Positions 23,705 to 35,289 are shown, numbered from the stretch's first letter. The stretch is 64,000 nucleotides of DNA from Aspidapion aeneum (GCA_963576565.1 OY755047.1:19847171-19911170), one strand, 5' to 3'. Notes: a model not told the origin generated them from the sequence alone. Numbers and translations: made by a program.

Positions 23705-24070
23705 CTGAAAAGACAAAGAGCTGTCGTAGGTCACGGACTATAGTTGTTTTCTTTTATTTGCATTCGATCTTTTCTTGATCGATATTGTATAGCAGTGTTT
23801 TTCCCTGCTTTTGGTTTTTGGTTTCTCTCGTATCTCGGTAGATGGCGCCTCTTGCTAGAGTTCGCTCACTAATTACATTTAATTAGAGACAAAACCGTCT
23901 GATTAACTTCGCAAGATTTGTCACTTGACCAGCAGTGTTCTGAGGAGTCCCATAAGGACGAAACGGTTAACTGTCAACACTTATTAGGTGTCCATTAGAT
24001 CTTGGAAAATATAAGGGAAACAAAAAACTCCTTTTTTGCCCGATTAGCCATGAAACTTGTTTGATTCTGG
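23705..24070 (+). repeat. Hammerhead-bearing direct repeat, copy 2
   Basis: Collinear with 23193-23583, starting CTGAAAAGACAAAGAG. The 120-bp spacer between the copies (23584-23704) has no RT or GIY-YIG endonuclease sequence. This is therefore a two-repeat remnant, not a complete element. Confidence 0.65.
23934..23981 (+). ncRNA. Type I hammerhead ribozyme, copy 2
   Basis: Identical in sequence to copy 1 and offset by 514 bases. Stem I 23934-23939/23976-23981, core 23940-23946, predicted cleavage after 23975. A transcript crossing both copies would be cut twice, releasing a 514-nt RNA. Confidence 0.85.
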
Positions 24071-24386
24071 CCTTTGTTCAGAAGACGGGCAGATTCCTTA
24101 GCGAAGGAAGGACGCAATAGGGGGTATGCCCGGGGGTTGGCGAAATAGGCGCTTCATGTGCCTAGTCACCAGGCCTAGAGCCAACTCCACACTACTACTA
24201 CTACTCCAAACTAGTAAGAACCTTTCATTTTTAAATTTGTATTGGAGAACTTGGCTTCACTTTTATCTAAATTCTTTTTACAGAATACCATTTTCGCATA
24301 CTTGGCTTTCTTTTACATGAAATGTTTTTGTTATGGTAAATAGTAGTTTACCTAACTAGTGCGGAAAGTGCCTCTTTTCCGCACGC

Positions 24387-24433
24387 GATTGCAGACGGCC
24401 AAACGACGCGATAGCGGAGTTTGGCCAGCAATC
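24387..24433. other. Conserved hairpin of Crypton-related elements, copy 1
   Basis: Outer stem GATTGC/GCAATC, inner stem GGCCAAAC/GTTTGGCC, loop GACGCGATAGCGGA. The equivalent at 44237-44284 keeps the loop but has a different, still paired stem. Function unknown; possibilities are a recombination-site or RNA structure. Confidence 0.7.
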
Positions 24434-24562
24434 AAGTGCGGAAAAGACACTTTACGCACGAGTTAGGTACACTATTTTTTCTATAAGCGTGAGGAAAAAA
24501 CTAAAAATTAATCAGAAAATTATTTATATTCAAAACGTTTTAATCAAATCAATTATTATTAT

Positions 24563-24619
24563 TCACATTCTAGCGGCTTCTAGAACTGACTGGGGTAGAT
24601 CTTCGTCCGAAGAATCCAT
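24563..24619 (-). pseudogene. Truncated start of a Crypton tyrosine recombinase
   Basis: Eighteen codons followed by TGA. Eight of the first 16 residues are identical to the N-terminus of the recombinase at 44551-45614 and most others are conservative changes. No catalytic residues remain. Confidence 0.6.
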
Positions 24620-25039
24620 TGAAAATCTGATTTTTCTGTTTGAAAAATTCAAAAGACGCTTGTATCTGCAAAATTGGCTTTGTTTTGACAGTTTGTTTGT
24701 ACTTTGTTGCTATGGTGATTTAAGATGCCAAATCTAAAACCACTAGTGTTCATTGTTGTTTGACATTGACAATGACGATATTTATACCGGGGAGGTTTAA
24801 AACTTATAATTTGAACCTATTTTACTGAAAACTTTATTTTATCGAAAATATTGAAAATATAGCAGAATTTTAGTCAATTTGAATATTTTTAGGATATTTC
24901 GTGTGCTAGGAAAGATACAAATGTATTTTGAACGGTCTAAATGTTATAGAACACCTCAAAATCGTAACAAAATGCGTGCGGAAAAGTGCGAAAGCGAACC
25001 GAACCGAACCGCACGCTTATAGAAAAAATTATTTACACT

Positions 25040-26000
25040 ATCGCTTAAAAAAATAGACAAATCTTATGATAAATTTAGGAACTCAACCAGTCTTAGGCAG
25101 AGGTTAAACGGGTTAAACCTAAATTTGCTTAGGTTTTTTTAAGAATAAGCTTTTATAATTTGACGCCTCATTAATGAGATTAATTACTAAAAAGAACGCC
25201 ATAATTTTATCCCTGCACGAGTGAAAAATGTGACTTTTTTTTATCTGGATCTTATATCAAAAAGAGTCATATTTTCCAGGACATGGCCACGTGAAGACGA
25301 TTATAATGGGTATTAGAGGAAGTTTTATTTTTTCCCGTTTTTTTCAGGCAATTCAAGTAAAAGCTTTGTTGGATATTATGGACAAAAGGATATTAAGTAA
25401 AAAACAGTGTTTTTGGTCCACAAATTAGGGTTTTTTCAGCCTCACTGCAGTTATGGTTATGGCTATTGTTATCGTTACCTATTCAAGTCAAAGGAGTAGT
25501 GATTTGTCACGCTGTTTTAAACATTTACGATTATTTATATAAATATAATGGCAAGTTTTATTCCTTAAAAAAAAAATAACACTTTATTAACGCCTTTCGC
25601 AATAAAAACTTATCTTTATTAACCACAAAGTTAACCAAAACTGTCTAGCGTAAATGACTCATCTAAGACACCCTAATGTCAGATTTTGATAAAAATGGTA
25701 ACAAAACTCCTCAAAAAACAAAACATTGTAATTTTTGGAGAAAACAATGGATAAATCCATTTTTTAAACCTCAATATATAAAAATACAGATTTTTTTCTA
25801 AAGTAACAGAAGCTATTTTGATTGCGAGGGGTACAAATTTTGGCTCTTCAAAACAAGATATCACTCTCGACCTAGTTTCCCAAAATATAGACACAAAGCT
25901 TATTCCTCAAAGGAGGTGTGTGCGATAAAAATTTTAAGTCAGGTAAAAAGTGTTTCCCTGCAAAAAAAATCGTACGATAAATACCCGACAAAGGTTACCT
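25040..26000. other. No feature recognised
   Basis: AT-rich, no clear repeats, stops in all frames. An ORF of 71 codons on the minus strand at 25679-25894 shows no domain signature. Confidence 0.5.
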
Positions 26001-26029
26001 AAAAAAACACCCCATGCCAGGGGCGTTGA

Positions 26030-27180
26030 CAATTTTTTCTCTTGGGAGGAGTAATCTGAGGGCACGGCAGTGCCTCGCCAAGTTCGCGCGCCGTAACCAT
26101 CTTTTCTGGAAACATTTCAGCCGATATTTGACCTACCTAAAACTCTACTTCGGAATGAGCTACGAATCTCAAACTTTGCAAGCAGTGGGCATATCTGGGG
26201 ACACGGCAGTGCCCCGCTAAGTGGAATGAGCTACCAAATAGAGTTAACAATCCCTCCAAGTTTCATGGAATTCCATAAAGTAGTAAAGTAGTTACGAAAT
26301 TTCAAAAAACGTCGAAATTGCCACTCACTCACTGACTCACTCATGTATAGATCATCAATATTCTACTGTACTTCCAGCCACGCTACAAAGCTGAAATTTG
26401 GCAGACTGATAGAAATTATGACCAAACCCCTGGAAAAATCCCAAAATTTTAATTTACTCCCCTCCCCTATACATTTAAAGTTATGTAAAATTAGCATCGC
26501 TCACTTCCAGAAATGCTAGAGAGTTGAGCTTTGGCAGACTGATAGGAACTATGATAAAACTATAGCAAAAAATCAAAAAACCCCAACATTTTAATTTACT
26601 CCCCTCCGCTATACATTTAAAGTTATGTAAAAGTAGCATTGCCCACTTCCAGAAATGCTAGAGAGTTGAGCTTTGGAAGACCGATAGTAACTATGATAAA
26701 GTTATAGAAAAAAATTAAAACACCCCAAAATTCTAATTTACTTCCTTCCCCTATTAATGTAAAGTTATGTAAAAGTAACAATGTCCACTTCCAGAAATGC
26801 TAGAGAGCTGAGCATTGGAGTGCTGATAGAAATTATGATAAAACCATGGGAAAAAATTTAAAAAGTCCAATATTTTCATTTACTCTCCTCTCCTATAAAT
26901 GTAAAGTTATGTGAAAGTATCATTACCCACTTCCAGAAACGCTAGAGAGCTGAGCATTGGAAGACTGATAGGAACTATGATAAAACTATAGAACAAAATT
27001 TAAAAACACGACAATTTTAATTTATTTCCCTCCCCTATACATGTAAGGTATGTAAAGGTAACATTGTGCACTTTCAGAAACGCTAGAGAGCTGAGCTTTG
27101 GAAGGCTGATAGGAACTACGATAAAACCATGGAAAAAAATTAAAAAATCTCAAAAATTTAAGTAAGGCATTGCAAAAGTT
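26030..27180. repeat. Composite repeat with five ~143-bp tandem units
   Basis: A head region (GTGCCCCGCTAAGTGGAATG, then CACTCACTCACTGACTCACT) is followed by units containing TAAAGTTATGTAAAA near 26467, 26618, 26759, 26900 and 27040, with CCACTTCCAGAAA(T/C)GCTAGA in each. The same order is seen at 20010-20670 and, inverted, at 32160-32610 and 59430-59990. A mobile element with internal minisatellite, Helitron-like in style, but no diagnostic Helitron ends were found. Confidence 0.65.
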
Positions 27181-27239
27181 TTGAATAATATTCCGCATAT
27201 TTTACTACTTTAAAAATTAAGTATTATCCAATTCCATTA

Positions 27240-27530
27240 AAAAAGAAGTGAAATCATAACAAAAACATTTCATGTAAAAAAAGCCAAGTACATGAAAATG
27301 GCATTCCGTAAAAAGAATTGAGATAAAAGTAAAGCCAAATTTTCCAATACAAATGAAAGGTTCTTACTAGTTTGGAAATATTTTTCTAAACTTGGCTATT
27401 ACGGCTGTAAATGACTCTTAGGCACACTGCTAAATTGAACATAAAGAAGTTTGGCTGTAATAGCAAAGTTTAGAAAAATATTTTTGGCTTTTTTTACATG
27501 AAATGTTTTTGTTATGATTTATTTTTTGGG
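27240..27530. repeat. Palindromic repeat, copy following the tandem units
   Basis: Same palindrome as 8024-8380 (CTAGTTTGGAAATATTTTTC, then TTGGCTGTAATAGCAAAG). Directly follows the ~143-bp units, supporting one composite element. Confidence 0.6.
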
Positions 27531-27534
27531 AGGG

Positions 27535-28245
27535 ATAAATGCTTTTTGATATGAAAAAAACATTCTGTAATATAATATTTATACTTGAGAGGATAATTAT
27601 CCCTATTAACTTCTCCCCCCCTTTTGGACGCGCTTATCACGCCTTATGTATTATGAAGGGCCAAAAGTTGTTTATGTTGTTTGTATATTCCAGAAGTAGG
27701 TGCGTATGTGTTTGGTGTACAGAGACAGTAGCATCAGACGCTTTTCCAACGTGAGTAAAATTTCCAATTACTTATAAAATATCGCTTCGGCTTTCTCAAA
27801 AGGGCTCCTATTCAAATTTATGCATTTCCCGGAAAAAAAGTTTTTTTTCTGTTGTGAATATCAAGTAGGCACCAATAAGGTATATTTATAGATTTTCGAG
27901 ATATTTATTCTATTAAAGATGCAAGACTCATTTTAAAATACTAATAAGCACAAACCTGAGGTGAATATATTGGGTAAAAAACCATAATTTTTAATTTTTT
28001 TATGATAAAACAGTAATCCAGTTATTGTAGTAACTAAGGTTAACGTTAAAATTTTTTATAATTAGAATAATACTAAATAAAATTAACTTGAACATTTTTA
28101 TACGACAAAAACGATTTTAGTTATTTTTAGCAGTACAATTTTTTTTATTACGAACACACTACAAGTTTTTTATCTCTTTATTTTTTACAAATATGACCTG
28201 CCTCACCAACCTTTACGCCAGTATTAACTAAGACCTACCTTAAAC
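27535..28245. other. No feature recognised
   Basis: AT-rich non-coding sequence. A 71-codon ORF at 27539-27754 has no recognisable domain. Confidence 0.45.
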
Positions 28246-28255
28246 TTAGCATTTT

Positions 28256-29416
28256 GGGTAGGGGACAATTCGCCGCGGCCGATTCGCCGCGGGACAATTC
28301 GCCGCCGGCCGATTTGCCGCGGGGACAATTCGCCGCGAGATTTTTTATTTTATGATTTTACCATTGGCAATGGTTTATACAGTTTTATTTAGCTTGACTT
28401 CATATAATATATTTGTTTATTTGTTTGATTATAACTTTTTTGAAACTTTTCCAACTAGGTATTTGGGGTTAGTATACAATTCAACAATTTTTTCTATTAG
28501 AAAAATAAATAAAATGGCGGATCCAAAATGGCGGATTTTCCCATTTATGAACCGATTTGCATCAAACTCGGAACTTTAAGATCTTTCAGGTCGCTGATTA
28601 TTATTTTAAACTTAATTTTAAAAAATCAAAATGGCGGTTCCACAATGGCGCACTGTCTTATTTATCAACCGATTTGCCTCAAACTTGAAGCAAGGTAACT
28701 CAACACAATTTTTAATCTAAATTTTAAAACCTGAAAATGGCGGATTCCTCGGGGCCTAGGCTCCCCCCAAGCCTAAGATTTTTTTAGATATTTTTTACAT
28801 ATTTCATGAATAAAAAGATTAAAGAGTATAAAATTCGCCATCATGAGGCGTCGCCCCCTCCCCCAGAGAAATCAGCCCCCCCCCCAATTTTGAGGCAAAT
28901 CGGTTTATAAACAAGAAAGTGCGCCATTGTGGAACTGGCATTTTGATTTTTTGTAAATTTTAGTTAAAAATAATAATCAGCGAGCTGAAAGATCTCAAAG
29001 TTCCGAGTTTGATGCAAATCGGTTTATAAATGGGAAAATCCGCCATTTTGGATACACCATTTTAATTTTTTTAAATTTAAGTCAAAAATTGTATTAAATT
29101 ACCTTAAGTTAACAAATCGGTTCATAAATAGGAAAATCCGCCATTTTATTTATTTTTCTAATAAAAAAAATGTTCCATTGTATTATACTAACCACCAAAT
29201 AACAGTTGATAAAGTTTGAAAAAGTTATGATCAAACAAATAAACAAATATATTATATGAAGTCAAGCTAAATAAAACTGTTTAAACAATTGCCAATGGTA
29301 ATATTATTAAAAAAACATCTCGCGGCGAATTGTCCCCGCGGCAAATCGGCCGGCGGCGAATTGTCCCGCGGCGAATCGGCTGCGGCGAATCGGCCGCGGC
29401 GAATTGTCTCATCCCC
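28256..29416. mobile_element. Mutator-like foldback, 1.16 kb, 9-bp target duplication
   Basis: Ends GGGTAGGGGACAATTC and, reversed, GGGGATGAGACAATTC. The ends carry repeated GGACAATTCGCCGCGG/CCGATTCGCCGC modules, and the inverted homology continues for ~500 bp into AATGGCGG-containing sequence. TAGCATTTT flanks both ends (28247-28255 and 29417-29425). The empty site is preserved in inverted form near 34850. Long terminal inverted repeats and a 9-bp duplication are typical of Mutator-like elements; no transposase is present. Confidence 0.75.
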
Positions 29417-29700
29417 TAGCATTTTAGACCGGGTTTAAGTATCAAGTCTATAGACTTGATACCGACCGGTTTAAGTGTATTTTTTTAATACTCACAGGTC
29501 AAATAACTGCAAAGATTCGGTTCACCCTAATGTGCAATATGATACGAAGCATTTCTGAGTGAGTTTCATCTCATCTAAATTCAAATTAACTTTAGAAAGA
29601 AAGAAAAACCACATGAAAAATTTGTAACGAAATGTAATTTTTTGGAAATTTAGTCCTTAGCACTCGTAGGGTTCCCGTTAAAAATAGTCTCAAATTGTAG
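29417..29700. repeat. Inverted repeat arm (CCGGGTTTAAGTATCAAG)
   Basis: It contains the near-palindrome TATCAAGTCTATAGACTTGATA and then AATTTGTAACGAAATGT and AAATTTAGTCC. It is repeated inverted at 34660-34860. Part of the flank of the Mutator-like insertion. Confidence 0.65.
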
Positions 29701-30490
29701 TACCAAACCTGAGGGGTGGGTTAAAGTTCGAAAAACAATAGAAATTATCCATGATTGATAAAAAACCCAATATACAAAAATTTTCAAAGCTAAATAATAC
29801 ATAAATAATTTAAAACTATGTCTGTAGATGCATTACCGTATTAAATACGTATTAATATTTAAATATTGCAAAAAGTACAAGATATATTAGAATCCATTTT
29901 CAATTACATATTCACCAAAACAATAGAACATCGGTTTAATCGTCGCTAACTTGTCTAAAAAAATTAACATGTAAATTATAGCAAACAGCTGATACTGACT
30001 TTTATTGGACATCTCCTAGTGACTTTTGGAGGTTTAAATATGGCTACCATTTTTAAACCAAAATATTATATTCTTTTTATTTATTTTTAACCTTTATGAG
30101 GAAGTAGTGTCTTTGTTACAACGAAAAAAGATGACCCATATCGCAAGGTATTTATGAACAATTTATGTAAATATTAAAAACCATTGCATTCACGGGAAAA
30201 ATAAGTTAAACCTTCAACCAAAATCTAGACTTGTAGACCTCGGTTTGTAGCACTTAGCACTGTAGACCCTTTAGTAAATACTGCTATTAAATTTCGTGCA
30301 TCATTTGTTTAAAAATTACACCCTGTATAGTTAAAATATTGTTTGTTCTTGTAGCGTAGCAGAATAAGTTGTGCAGTTCTCACCATTAATAAACTTACCA
30401 CTTACCTTCTTAGGGCCTGTCCCTAAATTACGAAAAGCATTAAAGGGTTAAAAGGGTTAGTTATCGCGTTATACAGTGTTATAAAGGGGT
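29700..30490. other. No feature recognised
   Basis: AT-rich. A 36-base stretch near 30246-30281 (TAGCACTTAGCACTGTAGAC and on) is shared with 52214-52250 in the THAP foldback core. Otherwise nothing clear. Confidence 0.4.
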
Positions 30491-30498
30491 GTCCTGGG

Positions 30499-30746
30499 CG
30501 ATGGCGGATCCAGGGGGGGGGGCAGAGGGGCCCGCCCCCCTCCCAGACATAGATATAATATTTAGCAGCATCACTTATTTAGAATTTGTCACAAATTCTA
30601 CTTAATTTTTAAAACAATTTCGCCATAAATCTCTTTCAAATACTAAATTTCACACCTCCGATCTATTCAAAACCGCTAATAAAATATATTTTAATGTTTG
30701 TTGCCACTTTGGCCCCTTCCCCCGGGAAATCCTGGATCCGCCACTG
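30499..30746. mobile_element. hAT-like MITE, 248 bp, 8-bp duplication GTCCTGGG
   Basis: Ends CGATGGCGGATCCAGG and CCTGGATCCGCCACTG. GTCCTGGG lies outside both (30491-30498 and 30747-30754). G/C homopolymer tracts adjoin the ends. The right end fits the CAGNG terminal rule of hAT elements; the left has mutated. Confidence 0.75.
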
Positions 30747-30829
30747 GTCCTGGGTCCCCTTACATGACATCCTTTACCTAGAACCGTAATTAATTTTCTT
30801 TCGTAAAAAGGTACTACAACTATGTCGGT

Positions 30830-31085
30830 TTAGAACATTTTTCTACGTTGTCCGACGCCTATTCTCCACCTCACTCGATCCTGACAATCATCTTCCGTCA
30901 GGTTTTTTGACTCATTGGTCTTTGAATTGACTGTTGGCATTCCAGTTTAGGCCGCCCTCTTTTTCTGTGCCTTATTGGTTGCCATTCTAGGACCTGCTTT
31001 GGTAATCTTTCGTCGTTCATCCGTTGTACATGGCCGTACCATATCAGTTGTCTTTTAGTGATGTCATCCATTATGTAAAAAGGTT
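30830..31085 (-). pseudogene. RTE-type LINE 3' end, copy 1
   Basis: The minus strand resembles the C-terminal coding part of the copies at 35775-36580 and 52645-53310. It runs from ATGACATCACTAAAAGACAA (the ITDDITKRQL-like stretch) through a WYGHVQRM-like segment to GTCCGACGCCTATTCTCCAC (reverse) near the 3' end. 5'-truncated and frameshifted. Confidence 0.6.
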
Positions 31086-31255
31086 TTGTCTTTAAAATAC
31101 GAGATAGCGTTATTATCAGAATGGCGCATGTTTAAAATGGCGTTAGTCAAAATAAAACGTGTCCAAACGCGTATCAAGGTAGCGCTATTTTGATATGCGC
31201 TATTTTGTTATTGGGCAGCTAAAGCATTAGATTATACGACCCCATCACTAAAATT

Positions 31256-31441
31256 CAGTGGCGTATATACGGGGGGGGGGGGGCCCGGGCCCCCCCCGAA
31301 GCTAAGATTTTTTTGGATATTTTCCACATATTTCATGAATACAAACATAAAATAGCATAAAATACAGCCTAATGAGGTCTCGGGCCCCCCCCAAAACTGT
31401 CTCGAGCCCACCCCGAAACTTTTTTTCTATATACGCCACTG
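31256..31441. mobile_element. hAT-like MITE, 186 bp, 8-bp duplication CTAAAATT
   Basis: Perfect ends CAGTGGCGTATATAC/GTATATACGCCACTG. CTAAAATT adjoins both (31248-31255 and 31442-31449). The interior has long G and C runs and the shared ATTTTCCACATATTTCATGA core of the family. The best-preserved member in the window. Confidence 0.85.
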
Positions 31442-31789
31442 CTAAAATTGATAATTCACTAAAATTAAAACAAAAGAAAGCATTTAAAAAGTACGCATTG
31501 ACCCCGCTGCCAATGTACATACTTTACGTAAAAAATATTAAACATTTATTGCATAAACTATAAAAAAAAATGGCGCCAGTAGTTAGGCACGTACGGATGG
31601 CTGTACGCCAATAAGACCTAGTCGTTCTGGGTGTTGAGGTAACTTTATTTTTGTTATAAATGGAATTTTAAATCAATTTATTAAAACTACGTTACTTTAG
31701 CTACTGTCGTTTTTAAGATATATATACGATTTTGTTTTTAAAAAATTGAGACTGGCAAGCTTTGACGCTATGACAAATTTTGTTGGAAA

Positions 31790-32620
31790 TTTAATCATAT
31801 CAAAAACATTTTATGTAAAAAAACGCCAAGGATTCGAAAATGGTATTCCGTAAAACGAATTGAGATAAAGTAAAGCCAAGTTTTACAATACAAATTTCAA
31901 AATGGATTCTTACTAGTTTGGAATGTTTTTTTAATATTTGCAATTACAGCCAAACATTTTTATGTTTACTTTAGCACTAAGGGTCGATTTGCAGCCGTAA
32001 TAGCCAAGTTTACAAAAATATTTCCAAACTAGTAAGAAACTTTTATTTTGAAATTTGTATTGGAGAACTTGGATTTACTTTTATCTCAATTTGTTTTGCG
32101 GAATACCATTTTTGCGTATTTGCCTTTTTTACATGAAATGTTTTTGTTGTCATTTTGCTTCTTTTTTAAAGGATTTGGATAATTAAAAACTTTTGCAAAT
32201 GCCTTATTTAAAATATTGCGGTTTTTTATTTTTTTCTATGGTTTTAGCATAGTTCCTATCAGCTTTTCAAAGCTCAGCTATCTAGCGTATCTAGAAGTGG
32301 GCAATGTTACTTTTACAGAATTTTATATTTATGGGGAAGAAAAATAAATAAAAATGTTTGCCCTTTAAATATTTTTCCTAAAGTTTTATCATAGTATCAT
32401 CAGTCTGCCAAAGCTCAGCCCTTTAGCGTTTCTGGAAGTGGGCATGTTTCTTTTAAATATCTTTGCATGTACTATTTTTGGGTTCTTTAGGGGTTCGGTC
32501 ATAATTTCTATCAGTCTGTCAAATTTCAGCTTTGTATCATGTCTGCGGAAGCACAGTAGAGTTTCGATGATCAATACGTGAGTAAATGAATGAGTAAGTG
32601 GCAATTTCGACGTCTTTCAG
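31790..32620. repeat. Composite repeat, inverted orientation
   Basis: 31790-32150 is the CTAGTTTGGAAT palindrome. 32160-32620 contains ~143-bp units in reverse (TTTCTGGAAGTGGGCA, then AGTCTGCCAAAGCTCAG). The order mirrors that at 26030-27530. Confidence 0.6.
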
Positions 32621-33590
32621 ATTCTAAATCTAAATTTGAAAACAGCGTTTTGATAACTATTGTGGTTCGTTTTGCTGAAAGATATAATTCCTTATCTAAC
32701 TTTAAAAACCTGGTTTTCCTAGCTGCTTTTTTTAAAATATATAAACCTACTTTATACTACCTCCTCGCAGCCCCTCACCCCCTCCAAAATTTAATGGCCT
32801 TATCCACGGGTACCGCAAAATTTTTATGAATAATTTGGTTAAAATTGGTTTTGCGATTTTTGAGATATTGTCAGGATAGAAAATAATGTCCTATTCACTA
32901 AATGGCACAAGTTACATTTATAAGAAAGTGCACATTAACCCTAAACAATATAAGGAAATGAACTTCTGTATATAGTTCAAATTGTATTAAAACGTGTAAT
33001 AAATTGTATACAGAATTATAAACAAGAAGCGATTGAACGGTCATCGATGATGTTTATACAGGAAACAAAACACATATCTCACAGAGTGACAGACGGACAG
33101 ACAGATAGACAGAGAGACAGACACCACAACAAAATTTGGTAGTTAGTTAGGCCTTTTTTCTAAGTAGCTCAGTGATATTAGAAAAAAATAAACAATCCCA
33201 ATAGCCTTTCATTTTCCTACCGTGTGGATCGCTAAAAATTGTTTAATGTAGGCGGGGATAGTAATCGTTACCTAATTTTTAAAGGGAGGTCAGAGGTTTC
33301 TTTACTGGTACATTACAATAGGCAGGGAGGAAGTTAAAATTTTGGAATTTTTGCGTTACGTCATTTAAGAACAGGTCCTTACCTATAATCAAATTACCTA
33401 ACTAGGTAATTGCAACTATTTTAAATCAATTTTTTAAAATCAAATTTGAGACAATGGTCGCCAACATTTACTAAAAATAAAGTTGAAAACAAAAAGTAAC
33501 ATATTTTCTGGCTAGCCTGGTTTGTTTTAATTAAACCGTGATTAAACTACTAAATCAACAGCCTCTACGAAAATCCCATTTTCTTTGAAA
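32620..33590. other. Mostly featureless; short GACA run at 33085-33125
   Basis: A short imperfect GACA microsatellite (CAGACGGACAGACAGATAGA) sits near 33090. No genes or other repeats recognised. Confidence 0.45.
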
Positions 33591-33599
33591 AGGAAATTA

Positions 33600-34440
33600 A
33601 TTAAAGCAGGAATCCTTAATACACTTTAAGTGGCTCAAAAAGCTCTCTATAAGTAATATATTCTGTGCTTTAAGAGATCTCAAACGAATTTCTTAATTTT
33701 GCACCTGTTTTCTAGATATTTAAGCTTATTAAAAAAGCTATTTTGGGTAAACTTATTAAGAGGAATTAATATATTTTAGTTTTGGCATATAAATCTGCCA
33801 ACGATATCTAAATTTTGTGTTAAAGAGATTTTTTTTTATTGAAGTTAGTTCTTTTACCTCTTTTTTGCATTTTTTTTTGCTTCTCTTAGAGAAGGAATCC
33901 TCAATATACTTCAAGTGCCTCAAAAAGTTCTCTATAAGTAATATATTCTGTGCTTTAAGAGATCTCAAACGAATTTCTTAATTTTGCACCTGTTTTCTAG
34001 ATATTTAAGCTTATTAAAAAAGCTATTTTGGGTAAACTTATTAAGATGAATTAATATATTTTAGTTTTGGCATAACTCTGCCAGCGATATCTAAATTTTG
34101 TGTGGAAGAGAGTTTTTTTTATTGAAGTTAGTTCTTTTTACCTCTTTTTTGCTTCTCTTAAAGAAGGAAGCCTCAATACACTTCAAGTGCCTCAAAAAGT
34201 TCTCTATAAGTAATATATTCAGTGCTTTAAGAGATCTCAAATGAATTTCTTAATTTTGCACCTGTTTTCTAAATATTTAAGCTTATTAAAAAAGCTATTT
34301 TGGGTAAACTTATTACGAGGAATTAGTATATTTTAGTTTTGCCTTATAACTCCGCCAGCGACATCTGTCGACTGTAGGTAGAAACTTGTTTTTTATTGCA
34401 GTTCGTTCTTTACTTCTGTTTTGCGTTTTTTATTTCTCTT
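33600..34440. repeat. Three tandem copies of a ~275-290-bp unit
   Basis: The phrase TCTCTATAAGTAATATATTC recurs near 33645, 33933 and 34201, each followed by TTAAGAGATCTCAAACGAAT and TTTTCTAGATATTTAAGC. ORFs inside are incidental. Confidence 0.8.
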
Positions 34441-34659
34441 AAAGAGGGAATCCTTAATGCAGTTTAATTGTCTCAAAAGGCTCTGTATGCGAAATCTGGG
34501 GCACAGCAGTGCCCTGCCAAGTTCGCGTAAACTGCGGTGCCATCTTTTCTTGAAACATTTCAGTCTATATTTGACTTATCTAAAACTATATTTCGGAATG
34601 AGCTACAAAATTCAAACTTTGCACAGTTATAGATCTTCATATAGTTTGATGGACTTTCA

Positions 34660-34860
34660 TAAAGTAGTTACGAAATTTGAGGCTATTTTTAACGGGAATC
34701 CTATGACTGCACGGACTAAATTTCCAGAAAATGACATTTCGTTACAAATTTTTTGTTTAGTTTTCCAATTTGAATTTATGTGAGTGTTAAACAAATACAC
34801 TTAAACCGGTCGGTATCAAGTCTATAGACTTAATACTTAAACCCGGTCTAAAATGCTAGG
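34660..34860. repeat. Inverted repeat arm, partner of 29417-29700
   Basis: It reads, inverted, CTAGCATTTTAGACCGGGTT without any insertion at TAGCATTTT. This provides the unoccupied version of the Mutator-like target site. The two arms are 5 kb apart and may be ends of one large element or two inverted copies. Confidence 0.6.
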
Positions 34861-34986
34861 TTTTAAGGACTTAATAAATACTGGGGTTTGGGTATTTCCA
34901 TTACCTAATTTTCACTCCTCTTTATCAATCCTGATTAATTCTTAGTCCGGTCGAGATTTCGTACTGATTCTTACGTATGAATCAGG

Positions 34987-35154
34987 CAGGCGCGGATCTA
35001 CGGGAGGTGCAAAAAAGGGAAATTTTCTTCTTAAATTTTAAACTATATTTAATTTTGACACATAGAATACACCTCCTGGTCACAATGTAAAATAGTTTTA
35101 TGTAATAATTATTAAGATATTTATCCCACTAACAGAATTGCTAGATCCGCCTCT
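34987..35154. mobile_element. hAT-like MITE, 168 bp, 8-bp duplication GAATCAGG
   Basis: Ends CAGGCGCGGATCTA and TAGATCCGCCTCT(G). GAATCAGG occurs at 34979-34986 and 35155-35162. The last G of the right end overlaps the duplication. Confidence 0.7.
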
Positions 35155-35289
35155 GAATCAGGACATGTATTCAGATAAGTCTTTTTTTCGAAATAAAAAT
35201 AATTATCAAAATATTGGCATGTTTTTCAAAAGCACCCTGTATTTTTTCTTAAGTATTCATTCATATTCCAACGACCGATTTACTATATA

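Larger units (their letters stand above)
24358..25036. mobile_element. Non-autonomous Crypton derivative (~680 bp)
   Basis: It begins AGTGCGGAAAGTGCC, holds the hairpin 24387-24433, and ends AATGCGTGCGGAAAAGTGCG, then GCACGCTTATAGAAAAAATT. Both ends and the hairpin correspond to those of the Crypton at 44208-46036. On the minus strand at 24619-24563 it keeps the first 18 codons (MDSSDEDLPQSVLEAARM), similar to MDYSEDELPECILQAAED of that Crypton's recombinase, and then a stop. It is therefore a deletion derivative of a related Crypton. Confidence 0.7.

Noticed and set aside
26030..27180. Helitron call for the composite repeat
   Set aside because: Layout is Helitron-like, but no TC start, CTRR end with hairpin, or Rep/helicase sequence could be shown.
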